A stretch of 64,000 nt of DNA from Erwinia tracheiphila. Lineage in GTDB: Bacteria > Pseudomonadota > Gammaproteobacteria > Enterobacterales > Enterobacteriaceae. The stretch is from NCBI RefSeq assembly GCF_021365465.1, contig NZ_CP089932.1, positions 620,001 through 684,000 on the forward strand, in the 5' to 3' direction. The position numbers were made by a program, and so were the translations under genes. The first letter of the stretch is position 1; every line of letters starts with the position of its first letter. Under the pieces are notes generated by a model. The model was not told the DNA's origin. It saw only the letters and a list, made by a program, of their open reading frames with translations, and did not search any database. This document shows positions 31,948 through 42,038 of the stretch, in pieces.

Positions 31948-32468
31948 TCGTCGCGACGTGATCTGACACCGGGCCCTGAAAGGTTGAGGGTTACCGGTTT
32001 TGATATGGGTGTCGAATCCTTATACAAAACACAAGGTCACTCTCATGCTTCATACTCACAATCCCGTCATCAAACACAAAGCCGGTTTACTCAATCTGGC
32101 TGAAGAACTCAGCAATGTATCCAGAGCCTGCAAAATCATGGGCGTTTCACGAGATACGTTCTACTGTTATCAGGAACTAGCTGCTGAAGGCGGCATTGAC
32201 GCGCTGGTTAACCAGAACAGCCGGGTTCCCAACCTGACGAACCGCGCCGACGAAGCCACTGAACGCGCGGTTGTTGAATACGCCGTTGAGTTCCCGGCCC
32301 CGGGCAGCACCGGACCAGTGATGAGTTGCGTAAAAAAGGCGTGTTTACCTCCGGCAGCGGCGTGGGCGCCATCTGGCAACGACACGATCTGGGAAACTTC
32401 CGTAACCGCCTGAAAGCGCCAGAGGAAAAGCTCGCCAGAGAAGGCATTGTGCTTACCGGTGCTCAAGT
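31948..32468 (+). pseudogene. Truncated, diverged IS481 copy
   Basis: It starts with an IS481 left end (TCGTCGCGACGTGATCTGAC-like) and the first half of the transposase (HNPVIKHKAGLLNLAEELSN, then AGEGGIDALVNQN-like). A frameshift lies in the CCCCGGG tract near 32305. Homology ends after IVLTGAQ at about 32468, where unrelated sequence begins. It differs from the intact copy at 10363 at roughly one base in ten to fifteen. Confidence 0.85.
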
Positions 32469-32599
32469 CGTCATGCTTATCGATAAATCAGTGAGTTATC
32501 AGCTGCAAAATGCCGTTGCCAAACCAATTCAAATGGCAACAGACTAATACAACCAACGGCTACAGAAATTTTACGACGATGAGAATTAACCCCTTTCCA

Positions 32600-32830
32600 A
32601 CTCTCATGAAAATAAAGAAGAATGTCCTGTTCAGCAGCGGTACCTGCCGGATAACCCAGCGGTGAAGTGTGGAATGGTCAACAGTGATGCCAGGCTTTGC
32701 CATCATTCCTCAGGATTTCGCAGGCTCAGGGCATAAGTCAGGTACCAGCGGGCACACTGAGCAATAATATCAACGGAGTAATGCAAGTCGTCTGAAGGAT
32801 TTTCGGATAAGAGACATGGCCAGATGGCAT
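32600..32830 (-). pseudogene. IS6-family transposase fragment (1)
   Basis: The minus strand reads DDLHYSVDIIAQCARWYLTY and ALSLRNPEE, then after a one-base shift KPGITVDHSTLHRWVIRQ. This is the N-terminal helix-turn-helix region of IS6/IS26-family transposases. The DDE domain is absent. Another fragment of the same family lies at 33747. Confidence 0.75.
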
Positions 32831-33042
32831 CAAAAAGAACCGCATTTTACTGGATTAGCCCCCTAATGTGACAGAAACGTTGAGACAGTCGTACCCTGCG
32901 TCTCATGTAATGCAATATGCATTACATGCCTGGCCCGGTTGATTGTGTGAAATGCCGGATTTTGCTGCCCGCTTCGATACTGCTGATCCTGTGAACAAAA
33001 AACGGTAAAATGCAGCGCGTCCACGGGATCAGGAAATATGGA

Positions 33043-33645
33043 ATGCTTGAACTCTTTGACGCCAGTTATGAAGAACTGAACCCCACTCGCTCTGAAGAGC
33101 TCTACCGCCTGCGTAAGAAAATCTTCAGCGACCGCCTGGGATGGAAGGTGCTCTGCAGCCAGGGGATGGAGTCAGATGAGTTTGACGGCCCGGGCACCTG
33201 CTATATTCTCGGTCTTTACCGGGGCCAGCTGCTCTGCGGCGCGAGGTTCATCCCACTGACGCTGCTGAATATGATCACACACACCTTCGGTTCCTGTTTC
33301 AGCGAGATCAGCCTTCCCGTACAGGATGCCGAGGCCAGCCGTTTTTTTGTGGATAAGGCGCGTGCCCGTGAGCCTGGTCCTTTTTCTTTCAATGGTTAAC
33401 TGGGCCCGGCAAAACGGTTATGGCTGCTACACATCATTGTCAGCCGCCTCATACTGACCATTTTAAGACGCCCAGAATGGCAGATTACGTTGCTCAAGGA
33501 GGGCTTCCTCAGTGAGAAGGAACGGATTTATCTGCTGACCCTGCCAGCTGGTGACCGGGACAGGGTACAGCTGGTCGGGAGGATTGCCGCCATAACGGGA
33601 TGCGCGAAGGGGCTGGCTACCTGGCCACTGATGCTGCCGATTTGA
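33043..33645 (+). pseudogene. esaI: Broken acyl-homoserine-lactone synthase (EsaI/LuxI type)
   Basis: The start MLELFDASYEELNPTRSEEL and continuation RLRKKIFSDRLGW, QGMESDEFDGPGT and SRFFVDKARAR are close to EsaI of Pantoea. The conserved Arg24, Asp45/48, Arg68, Glu97 and Arg100 equivalents are retained. About ten residues after the KARAR block are lost and the frame shifts there. Sequence then continues in other frames (VLFLSMVNWARQNGYG, then VSRLILTILRRPEWQ and KERIYLLTLPAG) to a stop at 33645. At least two frame changes make the full enzyme impossible. The 3' end overlaps a convergent luxR remnant by 29 bases, the gene arrangement known for esaI/esaR. Confidence 0.9.
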
Positions 33646-33725
33646 TGAGGTCAAGCTCAATGCCCAGCCGGATTGCCAGGGGTTCTGTCGCATTAAGGTG
33701 GAGTCAGATAACATTCTGTTTTTTG
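33617..33725 (-). pseudogene. esaR: C-terminal remnant of LuxR-type regulator (EsaR)
   Basis: The minus strand reads LNATEPLAIRLGIELDLIKS followed by AASVAR and a stop. This resembles the last helix of the LuxR DNA-binding domain of EsaR/ExpR proteins (AIRLGxELxLI). It is convergent with, and overlaps, the esaI remnant. Upstream of about 33725 it is replaced by IS6 and IS3 sequence, so the autoinducer-binding domain and most of the helix-turn-helix are gone. Confidence 0.7.
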
Positions 33726-33746
33726 ATGTAGCCTGCCGATGTCTCT

Positions 33747-33913
33747 GATCCGAAACACCTTCAAACGACTGCATGATCCCGTCGATATTATTGCCCAGTG
33801 TGTTCGCTGCTGTCTGGCTTATGCCCTGAGCCTGCGCAATCTGGAAGAAATGATGGCTGAACGAGGGATTGTTGTTGAGCATTCCACGCTCCATCGCCGG
33901 GATATCCGTATGT
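33747..33913 (+). pseudogene. IS6-family transposase fragment (2)
   Basis: The plus strand reads HDPVDIIAQCVRCCLAYALS, then RNLEEMMAERGIVVEHSTLH. It is the same N-terminal region as the fragment at 32600 but more intact, and is cut by the IS3 element beginning at about 33911. Confidence 0.8.
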
Positions 33914-33982
33914 AGTGGCACACTGAATTTGGCCATCTGAGTTGAGGTGATATGCTCACCTCAAAATTTCACAGGTGAACCA

Positions 33983-35146
<1,164 letters not shown>

Positions 35147-35149
35147 CTA

Positions 35150-35407
35150 CTACATTTCGATACAGCAGAGCAGGTTGCTGCATTTCTGGGCGTGGTCCCT
35201 GTTGAAAAATACTCCGGCACATCGGTCAGAGGGAAACCGAAATTATCCAAAATCGGCCCGCCGGAAATCCGCGCGAAACTGTATCTGGCTTCGTTGTGTG
35301 GCCTGAGATTTAACCCGGCGATGAAAGCGATGTATGAGCGGTTATGCCTGCGTGGCAAGACAAAAATGTGTGCCATTGGCGCACTGATGCGAAAACTTGT
35401 CCACTAG
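35150..35407 (+). pseudogene. IS110-family transposase, C-terminal fragment
   Basis: The frame AEQVAAFLGVVPVEKYSGTS, then GKPKLSKIGPPEIRAKLYLA and a final GALMRKLVH is the Transposase_20 (helix-hairpin-helix and catalytic Ser) domain of IS110 proteins. The catalytic serine is in the KYSGTS-like position. The N-terminal RuvC-like half is missing; a candidate lies at 27775-27895. Confidence 0.85.
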
Positions 35408-36726
35408 TGCTATGGCGTTCTGAAAACACAAAAGCCGTTCGATGCTGAATACCTGTCTTCAGATGCGCGTAGCGCATGTAAGGCGGCATAACGTTGTTTT
35501 ATATGACTCTGTAGTTAACCCGCCGAGGCCCGGCGCAGGCCGGTGGAGGACTGTCAGAGAGTGGTATCCCCCTCCCGCCCTGAACAGCCATGCGGGCTTA
35601 TAGCGATGATTATGCTGATATAAGCCCTTTTAACCCTGTTAGCACGGCGTAGCCGCGATGTATCGGGGACTTAGTGCTGGCAGCGCTTAGGGGGCTGTAT
35701 TCCGAGGATTAAAGCGATTTTTTCTTGACGAAACACAGTAGCTGCAAAGCCATAGCCCGCTAAAAGAGGCTCAGAGGCCCCTGTGCGCGGTCGGAGTGGG
35801 TCACAACAAGGCAAAGCCGCAGTTGGGGCGTATCTCCGCGTTAGCGGGTCGGAGAGCCGCTTATGAGCATGTAAGCAAAGCGTTCAGCGATATTTGCTGA
35901 CAAATCCAGCCTGGCCGGATTTGTCCAATTCCTCGACAGCTGACAGGCGAGATGTTAGCCCTCTCGCGATTCTGGTTTGAATGCCCCGCGCTTTAGCGTG
36001 GGGAGCTACTTTTGAGGCGCTTGCGCCGATGTTGTTTGGTTATCCACTAATTAAAGGGGATAAAAGTAATGTCTTTCTTTTTTTGGTTTATCTTTTAATA
36101 CGTAAGCAATTAAAAGATAAACCAAAAGAGTAATTGCAGCATATCGTTTGCACTTCATTACCACTCACCCACAAGCTATACCGCAGTTGTGGGGATTTAC
36201 GCCGAAACAGCCGAAAATTCTGTTATTTCTGGATGGGTAAATGGTCTGGATATTGAAAATTATTGTACATTAAGGTCAGTTTTTTGTACTGAGGATTATT
36301 GCAGACGTGCAGAATCCCCGCCAGTTAAGGCGGTGGTTTGCGGAGGTCAGGTAAAGGTTGGGGAGTAGTATTCCTGTTTGTGCTGGCAAGTTGCGTCACG
36401 CCTTGCTTTCATCCTGGCTAATCCGGTTGTGGCCTTATGGGGGTAATCATTTTGATACTGATCGTGCATACCTCAAGCAAGCCGACAGCCTTTGACTGGC
36501 GCGGTATTGGTCGAAATATGGGGTTTGATACCTGTCGCGGAAAAATGATTCAAAACTGATTTTTTCGAACGGTATTTGATACTCGAATGATTGCTACTTG
36601 TGTGAGTTTGAACTGCATTTCAATCGTTTTGAATTTCGTTTAACAAAGTGGCTAACCTGTTGACCTGGCTCAATGTACGCATAAGCTTATGTAACTACAT
36701 CTGACCAAAGCGCAGTCTACGATTAC
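35408..36726. other. 1.3-kb noncoding region, plasmid-like
   Basis: I see no credible gene. It contains many short inverted repeats, among them CCCACAA / TTGTGGG at 36170-36196 and the long repeat at 36081-36127, and a DnaA-box-like TTATCCACT at 36041. Because F-type transfer gene remnants follow, this may be old plasmid backbone. Confidence 0.45.
36081..36127. repeat. Perfect 19-bp inverted repeat
   Basis: The arms TTTTGGTTTATCTTTTAAT and its exact complement are separated by nine bases. It could act as a bidirectional terminator or a protein-binding site in a plasmid control region. Confidence 0.8.
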
Positions 36727-37044
36727 TTAGCCTACTTTCTTATTGGATGCCAGGCTCTGGGGGAGCGCTTCGCCAGGATTATCGGCACCACACTCTCTGG
36801 CCTCAGCGTCATCGTGAGCCATATCCTCTGGCGTTCTATGTTGAATGCCTACTATCTTCTCTTTCACCACAGGGTCCATCTTCAGCAACTTAACATTATC
36901 TTCGTCAAGCAGATAAAGGGCTGTTTCAATGCCTTTACGGGCCAGTACCTCAAAGAGTGCCTGCTTTTCATCTGACGATAGCGTCCCAAACAGAGCTGGC
37001 AGCTTTAAATCAATATTGTTCACAAATGAGTTTTTCACGTTCAA
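36727..37044 (-). CDS. Hypothetical protein
   Basis: A 105-codon frame (FGTLSSDEKQALFEVLARKG, then IETALYLLDEDNVKLLKMDP), acidic and mostly helical by composition. It has no membrane segment or motif I recognise. The apparent start is a non-ATG codon, and the frame begins 21 bases after the helix-turn-helix gene on the same strand, so the two may form an operon. Plasmid or phage origin is likely. Confidence 0.45.
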   Translation of the reverse strand: MNVKNSFVNNIDLKLPALFGTLSSDEKQALFEVLARKGIETALYLLDEDNVKLLKMDPVVKEKIVGIQHRTPEDMAHDDAEARECGADNPGEALPQSLASNKKVG

Positions 37045-37065
37045 ATTCTGAGTTCTTTAGGTTTT

Positions 37066-37323
37066 TTATAGGAGCATCACCTTCACCGCTAACCAATCAG
37101 CGAACGCTGACCCCTCGCGCTCCGCAATCGGCCTTAGCAGCATTTCTCTGGGCACAGGTGCCTGCGCTCTTCGCTTGTAATAATTTTGCAGCGTATTGAT
37201 GTTTATCCCCCATGCAGCCGCCGCCTCCGCTCTGGAGTCATAACGTTCAACCAGCTTGAAAATTCTCTCGATGACAGGTTCTTTTGCATCATTCACAAAA
37301 GAACGTTCAGGTTCTTTACTCAT
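37066..37323 (-). CDS. Small helix-turn-helix DNA-binding protein
   Basis: An 85-residue protein. Its middle (RYDSRAEAAAAWGININTLQ, then NYYKRR) looks like the DNA-binding helix-turn-helix of phage or plasmid repressors of the CI type. The remainder (PVPREMLLRPIAEREG) resembles the linker of such proteins. It starts at the ATG at 37323; longer starts add unrelated residues. It probably controls itself or the neighbouring gene; the target is unknown. AGAACGTT-like hexamers recur in the region before it, which could be operators. Confidence 0.5.
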   Translation of the reverse strand: MSKEPERSFVNDAKEPVIERIFKLVERYDSRAEAAAAWGININTLQNYYKRRAQAPVPREMLLRPIAEREGSAFADWLAVKVMLL

Positions 37324-37438
37324 GAAACGTTCCTTTCTTTCTGTCTTATTGAATATATTTGAAAAAATAAAATGAACACAAAAACACAAGAAGAACGTTT
37401 AACAGGCTCTTTTTATGTTCTTATTCTTTATCCGTAGA

Positions 37439-37456
37439 GATAACCACGCGGTTATC
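37439..37456. repeat. Inverted repeat GATAACC / GGTTATC
   Basis: A perfect seven-base inverted repeat with a four-base loop, just before the traN remnant. It is an operator or terminator candidate. Confidence 0.4.
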
Positions 37457-37484
37457 CGCACGAGTAACTTTTTAGGATAGATGA

Positions 37485-37935
37485 ATGATGAATCGAAAAG
37501 AAGAGTGGATTGCCAGTTGCAGCAGTGAAGAAAAGGTGCCGGGTAAAGCGAAAGAAAAGCGGCTGACCGTCTATGTTGGCGAATACTGCAGTAAAAAAGC
37601 GCAGGGGATCTGCATTGAGAAAAAGCGAGGCTACTGCCAGTTTGATTCCAAACTTGCCCGGATAGTCCAGGGCGCTCATGGCAACTTGGTATCGGGTTTG
37701 GTTCGGACAGCTTGCCGGAATGCCGGGGTATTACGCCTGAAGAATTGCAGAAAATTGACTTTTCCAGGATTGACTTCTCCGCCTTCTATGACGGCCTGAA
37801 CAGTAACAGCGCTATTCCCGCTGATAATAATCAGATGGAGAAAATGAAAGAGTGGATGAAAGCCATGTTTGACCAGGGGGCAGCCACTGATGCGAAAAGT
37901 CTGTTTTCTGATGCTCGTCGTTGCCGGTTTTATTG
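37485..37935 (+). pseudogene. traN: F-type conjugation protein TraN, C-terminal remnant
   Basis: The frame KRLTVYVGEYCSKKAQGICI, EKKRGYCQFDSKLARIVQ and, after a frameshift at about 37690, PECRGITPEELQKIDFSRID, then FSAFYDGLNSNS is the Cys-rich C terminus of TraN. TraN is the outer-membrane mating-pair stabilisation protein of F-like plasmids. About the last 140 residues are present and the rest is missing. It is followed by a traF remnant in F-plasmid order. Confidence 0.85.
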
Positions 37936-38640
37936 CGGGAAACGTCCGGGCCGGTGATACTCGGCCTGGAGGATTTCCCGACAGTGAGGCGCAGGGCTGA
38001 ATCTGGTACAACGAACCGGTATCACCCGATGAGGATGAGCAGCCTTCAGCACCGCCGCCCCTGCAATATCACCAGAGAATGCCACGGAGCTGAAAGAGAG
38101 GCTGCAGGCTGCGTTCGACAAGGCGATTACGTTACCTTCTGCTGAAAATTTCAGTAAATACAATCTTCTACAGGATTTTTGGGCGGAAAAATCGTTGCAG
38201 TTTGCGCCGCCTTCAAAAGAGGCGCTGCTGAAGTTTCCCGAACTGGGGTTACAACCTGCGTTGCAGTCATTACAACGGAACGGCAAGTACCCGCCAGGCG
38301 ATACAGCGTCAGCGGGAAAAAGACGCCATTAAAAAGCTGCCTGCTGATAACGGGTGTTTTATTTCTACCGGGGGAAAGAGCCTGTGGATGTGCTGATGGG
38401 CGTGGTTGTGCGCTCGTTCGTCAGGGAGTACGGCATCAATCTTATCTGTGTGTCGGTGGACGGAAAAATTGCACCGGAACTACCGGGGGCACGGCCTGAC
38501 AACGGACAGACAGAGGCCATGCATATTACGCATTACCCCGCACTTTTTCTGGTGAACCCCGCACGGAGGCTTATCAGCCGCTGGCGTATGGTTTGCACGC
38601 CCAGGAGGAGTTAGCCTCATAATTCCTTCTGGTGGCGGCC
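37890..38640 (+). pseudogene. traF: F-type conjugation protein TraF remnant
   Basis: In shifting frames: WYNEPVSPDEDEQPSAPPP, AFDKAITLPSAENFSKYNLL, LLKFPELGLQPALQSLQRNG, and then FYFYRGKEPVDVLMGVVVRS, VDGKIAPELPGARPDNGQ and HITHYPALFLVNP. The order and motifs match F-plasmid TraF, a periplasmic thioredoxin-like pilus-assembly protein. At least three frameshifts and in-frame stops make it non-functional. With traN this marks an integrated, decayed conjugative plasmid segment. Confidence 0.85.
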
Positions 38641-38666
38641 GACTTTGCACCGGGTTTTTAACCTGG

Positions 38667-38948
38667 TCAGCGCATATCGGCGTGGTGATAAACCTCACTG
38701 TCGTTTCGCTTGCCTGCGGTGACAATCAGCAGAAGGATTTTATCGTCGATAACTTCATAAACCAGACTGTAGCCGGATGAACGCAGTTTAATTTTATACC
38801 GGTCAGCTCTGCCGCTCAGTCTGGCCGAAGGGATATGCGGGGCATGCGGCCGTTCGGCCAGCTTTTTTTTGAACTGGTCACGAATGGTATGCCCCAGCTT
38901 TTCCCACTCCTTCAGGGCGCGTCTGTCGAATGCGAGTTTATAAATCAT
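38667..38948 (-). CDS. relE: RelE/ParE-family toxin without antitoxin
   Basis: A 93-residue RelE-type mRNA interferase: [58 protein letters not shown] and a C-terminal [16 protein letters not shown]. The basic residues and Tyr/Arg of the RelE active face are kept ([23 protein letters not shown]). Normally a relB gene sits just upstream. Here the start codon overlaps the end of an Rpn fragment and no antitoxin gene is visible, so it is either silent or neutralised from elsewhere. Confidence 0.85.
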   Translation of the reverse strand: MIYKLAFDRRALKEWEKLGHTIRDQFKKKLAERPHAPHIPSARLSGRADRYKIKLRSSGYSLVYEVIDDKILLLIVTAGKRNDSEVYHHADMR

Positions 38949-39351
38949 CGAGGTTTACGCTCACGATATCCGGATTTTTCATGCGTTCGTCTGTAGAACA
39001 GCACCGGTATTATCAGTGGTAACTTTTTATGGCCTGCCTCAAGGTGGCGCTGCATAGTCGCCACCGCATAGCGAACCAGACGAAAAGCCATGTGTTTATC
39101 AGACGAAGACTGGTGCTCGATGAGCACGTTGACATAACCATCACCTGCGGTGGTTTTCAGGCTGTAGAGGACGTCGCTGAAATACTGGCTGAGATCATCT
39201 TCGACGAACGAGCCGGATTCCAGTTTCAGCGTGCTGAGATCGCAGATGGCGGCAGTCCTGCGGGCAGGTGGAGTTCCATAAAATCCCGGGCAATATCTGG
39301 CTGAGTCAGAAACTGCCGGAATGTGGCACCGTGAGGTGTGGGTGTGCTGCT
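38945..39351 (-). pseudogene. Rpn-family recombination-promoting nuclease, truncated
   Basis: The frame [20 protein letters not shown], then [11 protein letters not shown] and, after a frameshift near 39245, [40 protein letters not shown] and [14 protein letters not shown] is the N-terminal PD-(D/E)XK nuclease domain of RpnA-type proteins. The active-site residues fall in DVLYSLKT and VLIEHQS. Homology ends after the LFYRR position, fused to sequence overlapping relE. The protein normally has about 290-310 residues. Confidence 0.75.
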
Positions 39352-39499
39352 TTTCTTCTTCAGCAGCCCTGGCTCTGAAAAGTTAGCCGGATATGTTATC
39401 ACAGCCTGAAAAACGCTAACATTGGCGATGAACGGAATTGCTATTCCTTCAACGCCTGGCAGGAGACGATTAGCTTGCCAGCCAACGGATCTAATAGGC

Positions 39500-40024
39500 T
39501 CATGATGCCTCCGATTTCGGTACAACCAATTGGGAAAGGTCGACAGGAACTCGCCGGTCTTCTTTGGTTTGCAGCCAGCCCTCTATATCCAGCAGCCACC
39601 AGTCGCCAATAAGGAGTTCGTAAAAACGCAGCGGGCTGTCCCCATAAAACTCATGTAATGGCAGCTGCCAGCGAGCACGCTCTGATACATCGGGAAAATT
39701 GAGTCGATAATAATCCTGATGAATATGCTCACATTCATTTTGCGGTATTTCCCGTGCACTGCCAGTAAATTGTGCACCATCCAGCCCTAACGGTGACGTT
39801 TCCTGCATGTCATAACGAAACAGTGAGCCGCTGACCTCGGCACATAGGCCAATATTCCTGGAATGTCTGGCGGAGTTCATCGAATACCACACCAACCGCA
39901 ATGGGTTGAACAACGGGACATAATTGACAGTAGAAGCCCAGGGAGTATCGCCCGCACACTGGCTTGCCAGAGTGAAAAAGCGCGCACTGTTGAGCAAATA
40001 AAGACTGCGTTGTACCAGGATCAT
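39500..40024 (-). CDS. Pyridoxamine 5'-phosphate oxidase-like FMN-binding protein
   Basis: A 174-residue split-barrel flavoprotein-like protein. The signature region is SMNSARHSRNIGLCAEVSGS followed by LFRYD, which aligns with the SxxHxRNI phosphate-binding element of this family. A C-terminal WWLLDIEGWLQTKEDRR may cap the flavin site. I chose MILVQRSLYLL as start because it leaves one base between it and the stop of the upstream gene. It is the last gene of a three-gene set with a small dimeric-barrel protein and an acyltransferase-like protein. It may reduce or oxidise a small molecule; the pathway is unknown. Confidence 0.65.
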   Translation of the reverse strand: MILVQRSLYLLNSARFFTLASQCAGDTPWASTVNYVPLFNPLRLVWYSMNSARHSRNIGLCAEVSGSLFRYDMQETSPLGLDGAQFTGSAREIPQNECEHIHQDYYRLNFPDVSERARWQLPLHEFYGDSPLRFYELLIGDWWLLDIEGWLQTKEDRRVPVDLSQLVVPKSEAS

Positions 40025-40025
40025 G

Positions 40026-40370
40026 TTAGTTCCTTCGGGTGAGTATAAAAGGTGCATCGTTCAGCAAACTTGAATCGAGGATGTCCCACCACAGCTCTTG
40101 TTCGATGCGGATTTTTTCCCATTCAGGATCTTTGCAGAGTTTTGATACGGCTCCGCGGTACTCCCCCCAGGCGGTTCCATCGGTAAATGTAACGTAATGC
40201 TCCACGCAATGGACGTTACCGCCGATAGTGCGGACATACCACCGGCGCTCTCCTGCCATTTCCAGTGAGCGGTAGAATCACTCATCGCGCTTTTCCACCC
40301 AATGCCAAAATGCGGCCATATCCAGGTGAGCTTTATGTGTCGGTTTTAATAAATACATCAGGTGCAGCAT
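40026..40370 (-). pseudogene. Small dimeric alpha/beta-barrel-like protein with in-frame TGA
   Basis: Reading one frame from the ATG at 40370 gives MLHLMYLLKPTHKAHLDMAA, then FWHWVEKRDE, a TGA at 40280-40278, and FYRSLEMAGERRWYVRTIGG, HYVTFTDGTAWGEYRG and a C-terminal TRRN. The 114-codon frame is continuous apart from that single stop and has the look of NIPSNAP/antibiotic-biosynthesis-monooxygenase-type small barrel proteins (uncertain). The downstream flavoprotein gene starts one base after its stop. A nonsense mutation is the simplest reading. Confidence 0.55.
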
Positions 40371-40381
40371 AATCTTTTCCT

Positions 40382-41662
40382 TTAATTAAGTAGTGCCCAG
40401 TCGGAGGTCAGATGTTTAGTGTGCAGTTGTTGGTAACGCTGGTAAAAAAGGCGGTTATAGTCTTCACACTCGATGGTTGACAAAGGAGGAGCATTTTCAA
40501 ACAGCAATAGCGCAGCCAGTGGCTCTATTTTTACACCACGCAGCGTCTTGGCGCTTAGGGCGGAAATTGACAGTCGGCATTCGCGGATACCGTTTTTCGC
40601 CGCATAGTCCAGTGAGTGGTAATAGGTCAGTACGAAATAACGGAAGTCATTATCGTTTATCTGATAATTTGAACCGTAATAACGTGTATGCAGGGTTTCA
40701 CCAAAACGGTAGAAGATGGTGATCCCCAATATTTTATTATCGCGTTTGGCTACAGCAGCAACGCTGGTGTCGATTACCGAAGACTTTTTTTGTCCTTCAA
40801 ATATACGGCGCATCCAGTCAATACCCTGATGGTTGCCGTATTTTTCCCGGTTATTGGCAATCAATTCTGCTGCTGGCTCCAGCAAGTGATCATCCAATCT
40901 GCACCATTCCACTCGATTACCTAAACGGGAAAAGGTAGCCAACTCGGCGTTGGCTCTAACACGATGGTGGGAACACAGTTGTTTTAATTGCGAATTAAGC
41001 CCGCCAGCGCCTGGTGCAGTGGCATAAAAGGGACAATAGTTGCATAACATCCCCGGCTTCCAGCCAACTGGGGTAGTATTTCAGCAATGCTGGATAGTGC
41101 TTCTCCACGCCGCCTTCCTTGTACACAGGGGATTTCATTATGTGTTGTGGAACGGCGAGTCCCTCCCCACAAGAATGGCTGCTTCCAGGGGCCGTCCAAA
41201 CCGGGGAAGTAGTTTGGTAAATAGAACAACCCAGGTTGGTTTTCGCCGTCCCAAAGTGCGCAGCCACCCAACAACCCGGCACTACCATATAAAGCAAAAA
41301 CATCGCTCTTACCCAGGGAGAAATCCAGCGCGGCTAACCAGTCATATCCGGTTTCATCCGCCTCTCCGGGATGCTGCTCAAAGCCGGGGATAATCGTGAC
41401 CTGTGGCGGATAAAACTGCGTGTCGAGGAAAAACTGAGGACCAGGGCGGACACAGTGCTGTATGGCTTCTGCCGGCGTATCATAGAAGAACTCATCGGAC
41501 TCATCGCTGTCAGTGTCGGGGGGGGGGTAAGGTGACCATAAAACGTTTTGGATAAGAGGGAGGGGTAATACGGGCTACAGAGGGTTTACCTGATTTACCC
41601 GGTTTGCGTTTTCTGGGGCTTTGCTGCGGGCCATGTGGATGAATTCCTGCGGAAATAAACAT
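40382..41662 (-). pseudogene. Acyltransferase (GNAT/FemAB-like) with G10 tract and frameshifts
   Basis: From MFISAGIHPHG at 41662 the frame is open to a run of ten C on the coding strand (G10 at 41518-41527). With nine it would continue DTDSDESDEFFYDTPAEAIQ, ending near GPWKQPFLWG. Further one-base shifts occur near 41170 and 41035. The last part, open for 222 codons, reads NREKYGNHQGIDWMRRIFEG, VAAVAKRDNKILGITIFYRF and YYHSLDYAAKNGIRECRLSI, which resembles the acetyltransferase fold of FemAB-like/peptidogalycan-recognition proteins. No product is predicted without several corrections. It heads the small operon running to 39500. Confidence 0.6.
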
Positions 41663-41665
41663 ACC

Positions 41666-41760
41666 GCAGAGTATAAAGCCGCGTGACGGTCATGAACACT
41701 ATCGGAACGGCAAAGCCGTGACGCGCGCCCTGTAAGGGCGCTACGTTCTGGGAAAAATCA
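41666..41760 (+). repeat. Two-hairpin structured repeat, copy B
   Basis: Conserved GCAGAGTATAAAGC and CGGTCATG precede hairpins CGGCAAAGCCG and GCGCCCTGTAAGGGCGC and a final CTACGTTC. Base changes relative to copy A (28129) keep the pairing. It overlaps the upstream region of the acyltransferase-like gene. Confidence 0.45.
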
Positions 41761-42038
41761 GTAAAAAATCGATCCGGCGTTACGCCGGAATTCAGCAATA
41801 CCCTCACTTTTTACGCACTGCCCCCTGTTTCAGTCCTCCGTTTTTTTCACGGGGACACAACATGTCAGAGCATCGACAAACGCATCCCGTATCATCAGAT
41901 TTTTCCCAGTGAATGGCTCACTGTCACCATGACTGGCCTTTTCTGGTAACAGTGAGACATCAGGTAAAACACTCTCTGTCAATCAGGGATGGCAGGCTGC
42001 CGTGTCAACTTCACATTTCGTGGCAGTAAACCCATCCC

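Noticed and set aside
40278..40280. In-frame TGA read as a selenocysteine codon
   Set aside because: There is no reason from the family to expect selenium, and no selenocysteine-insertion hairpin was evident after the codon; a nonsense mutation in a decaying operon is simpler.
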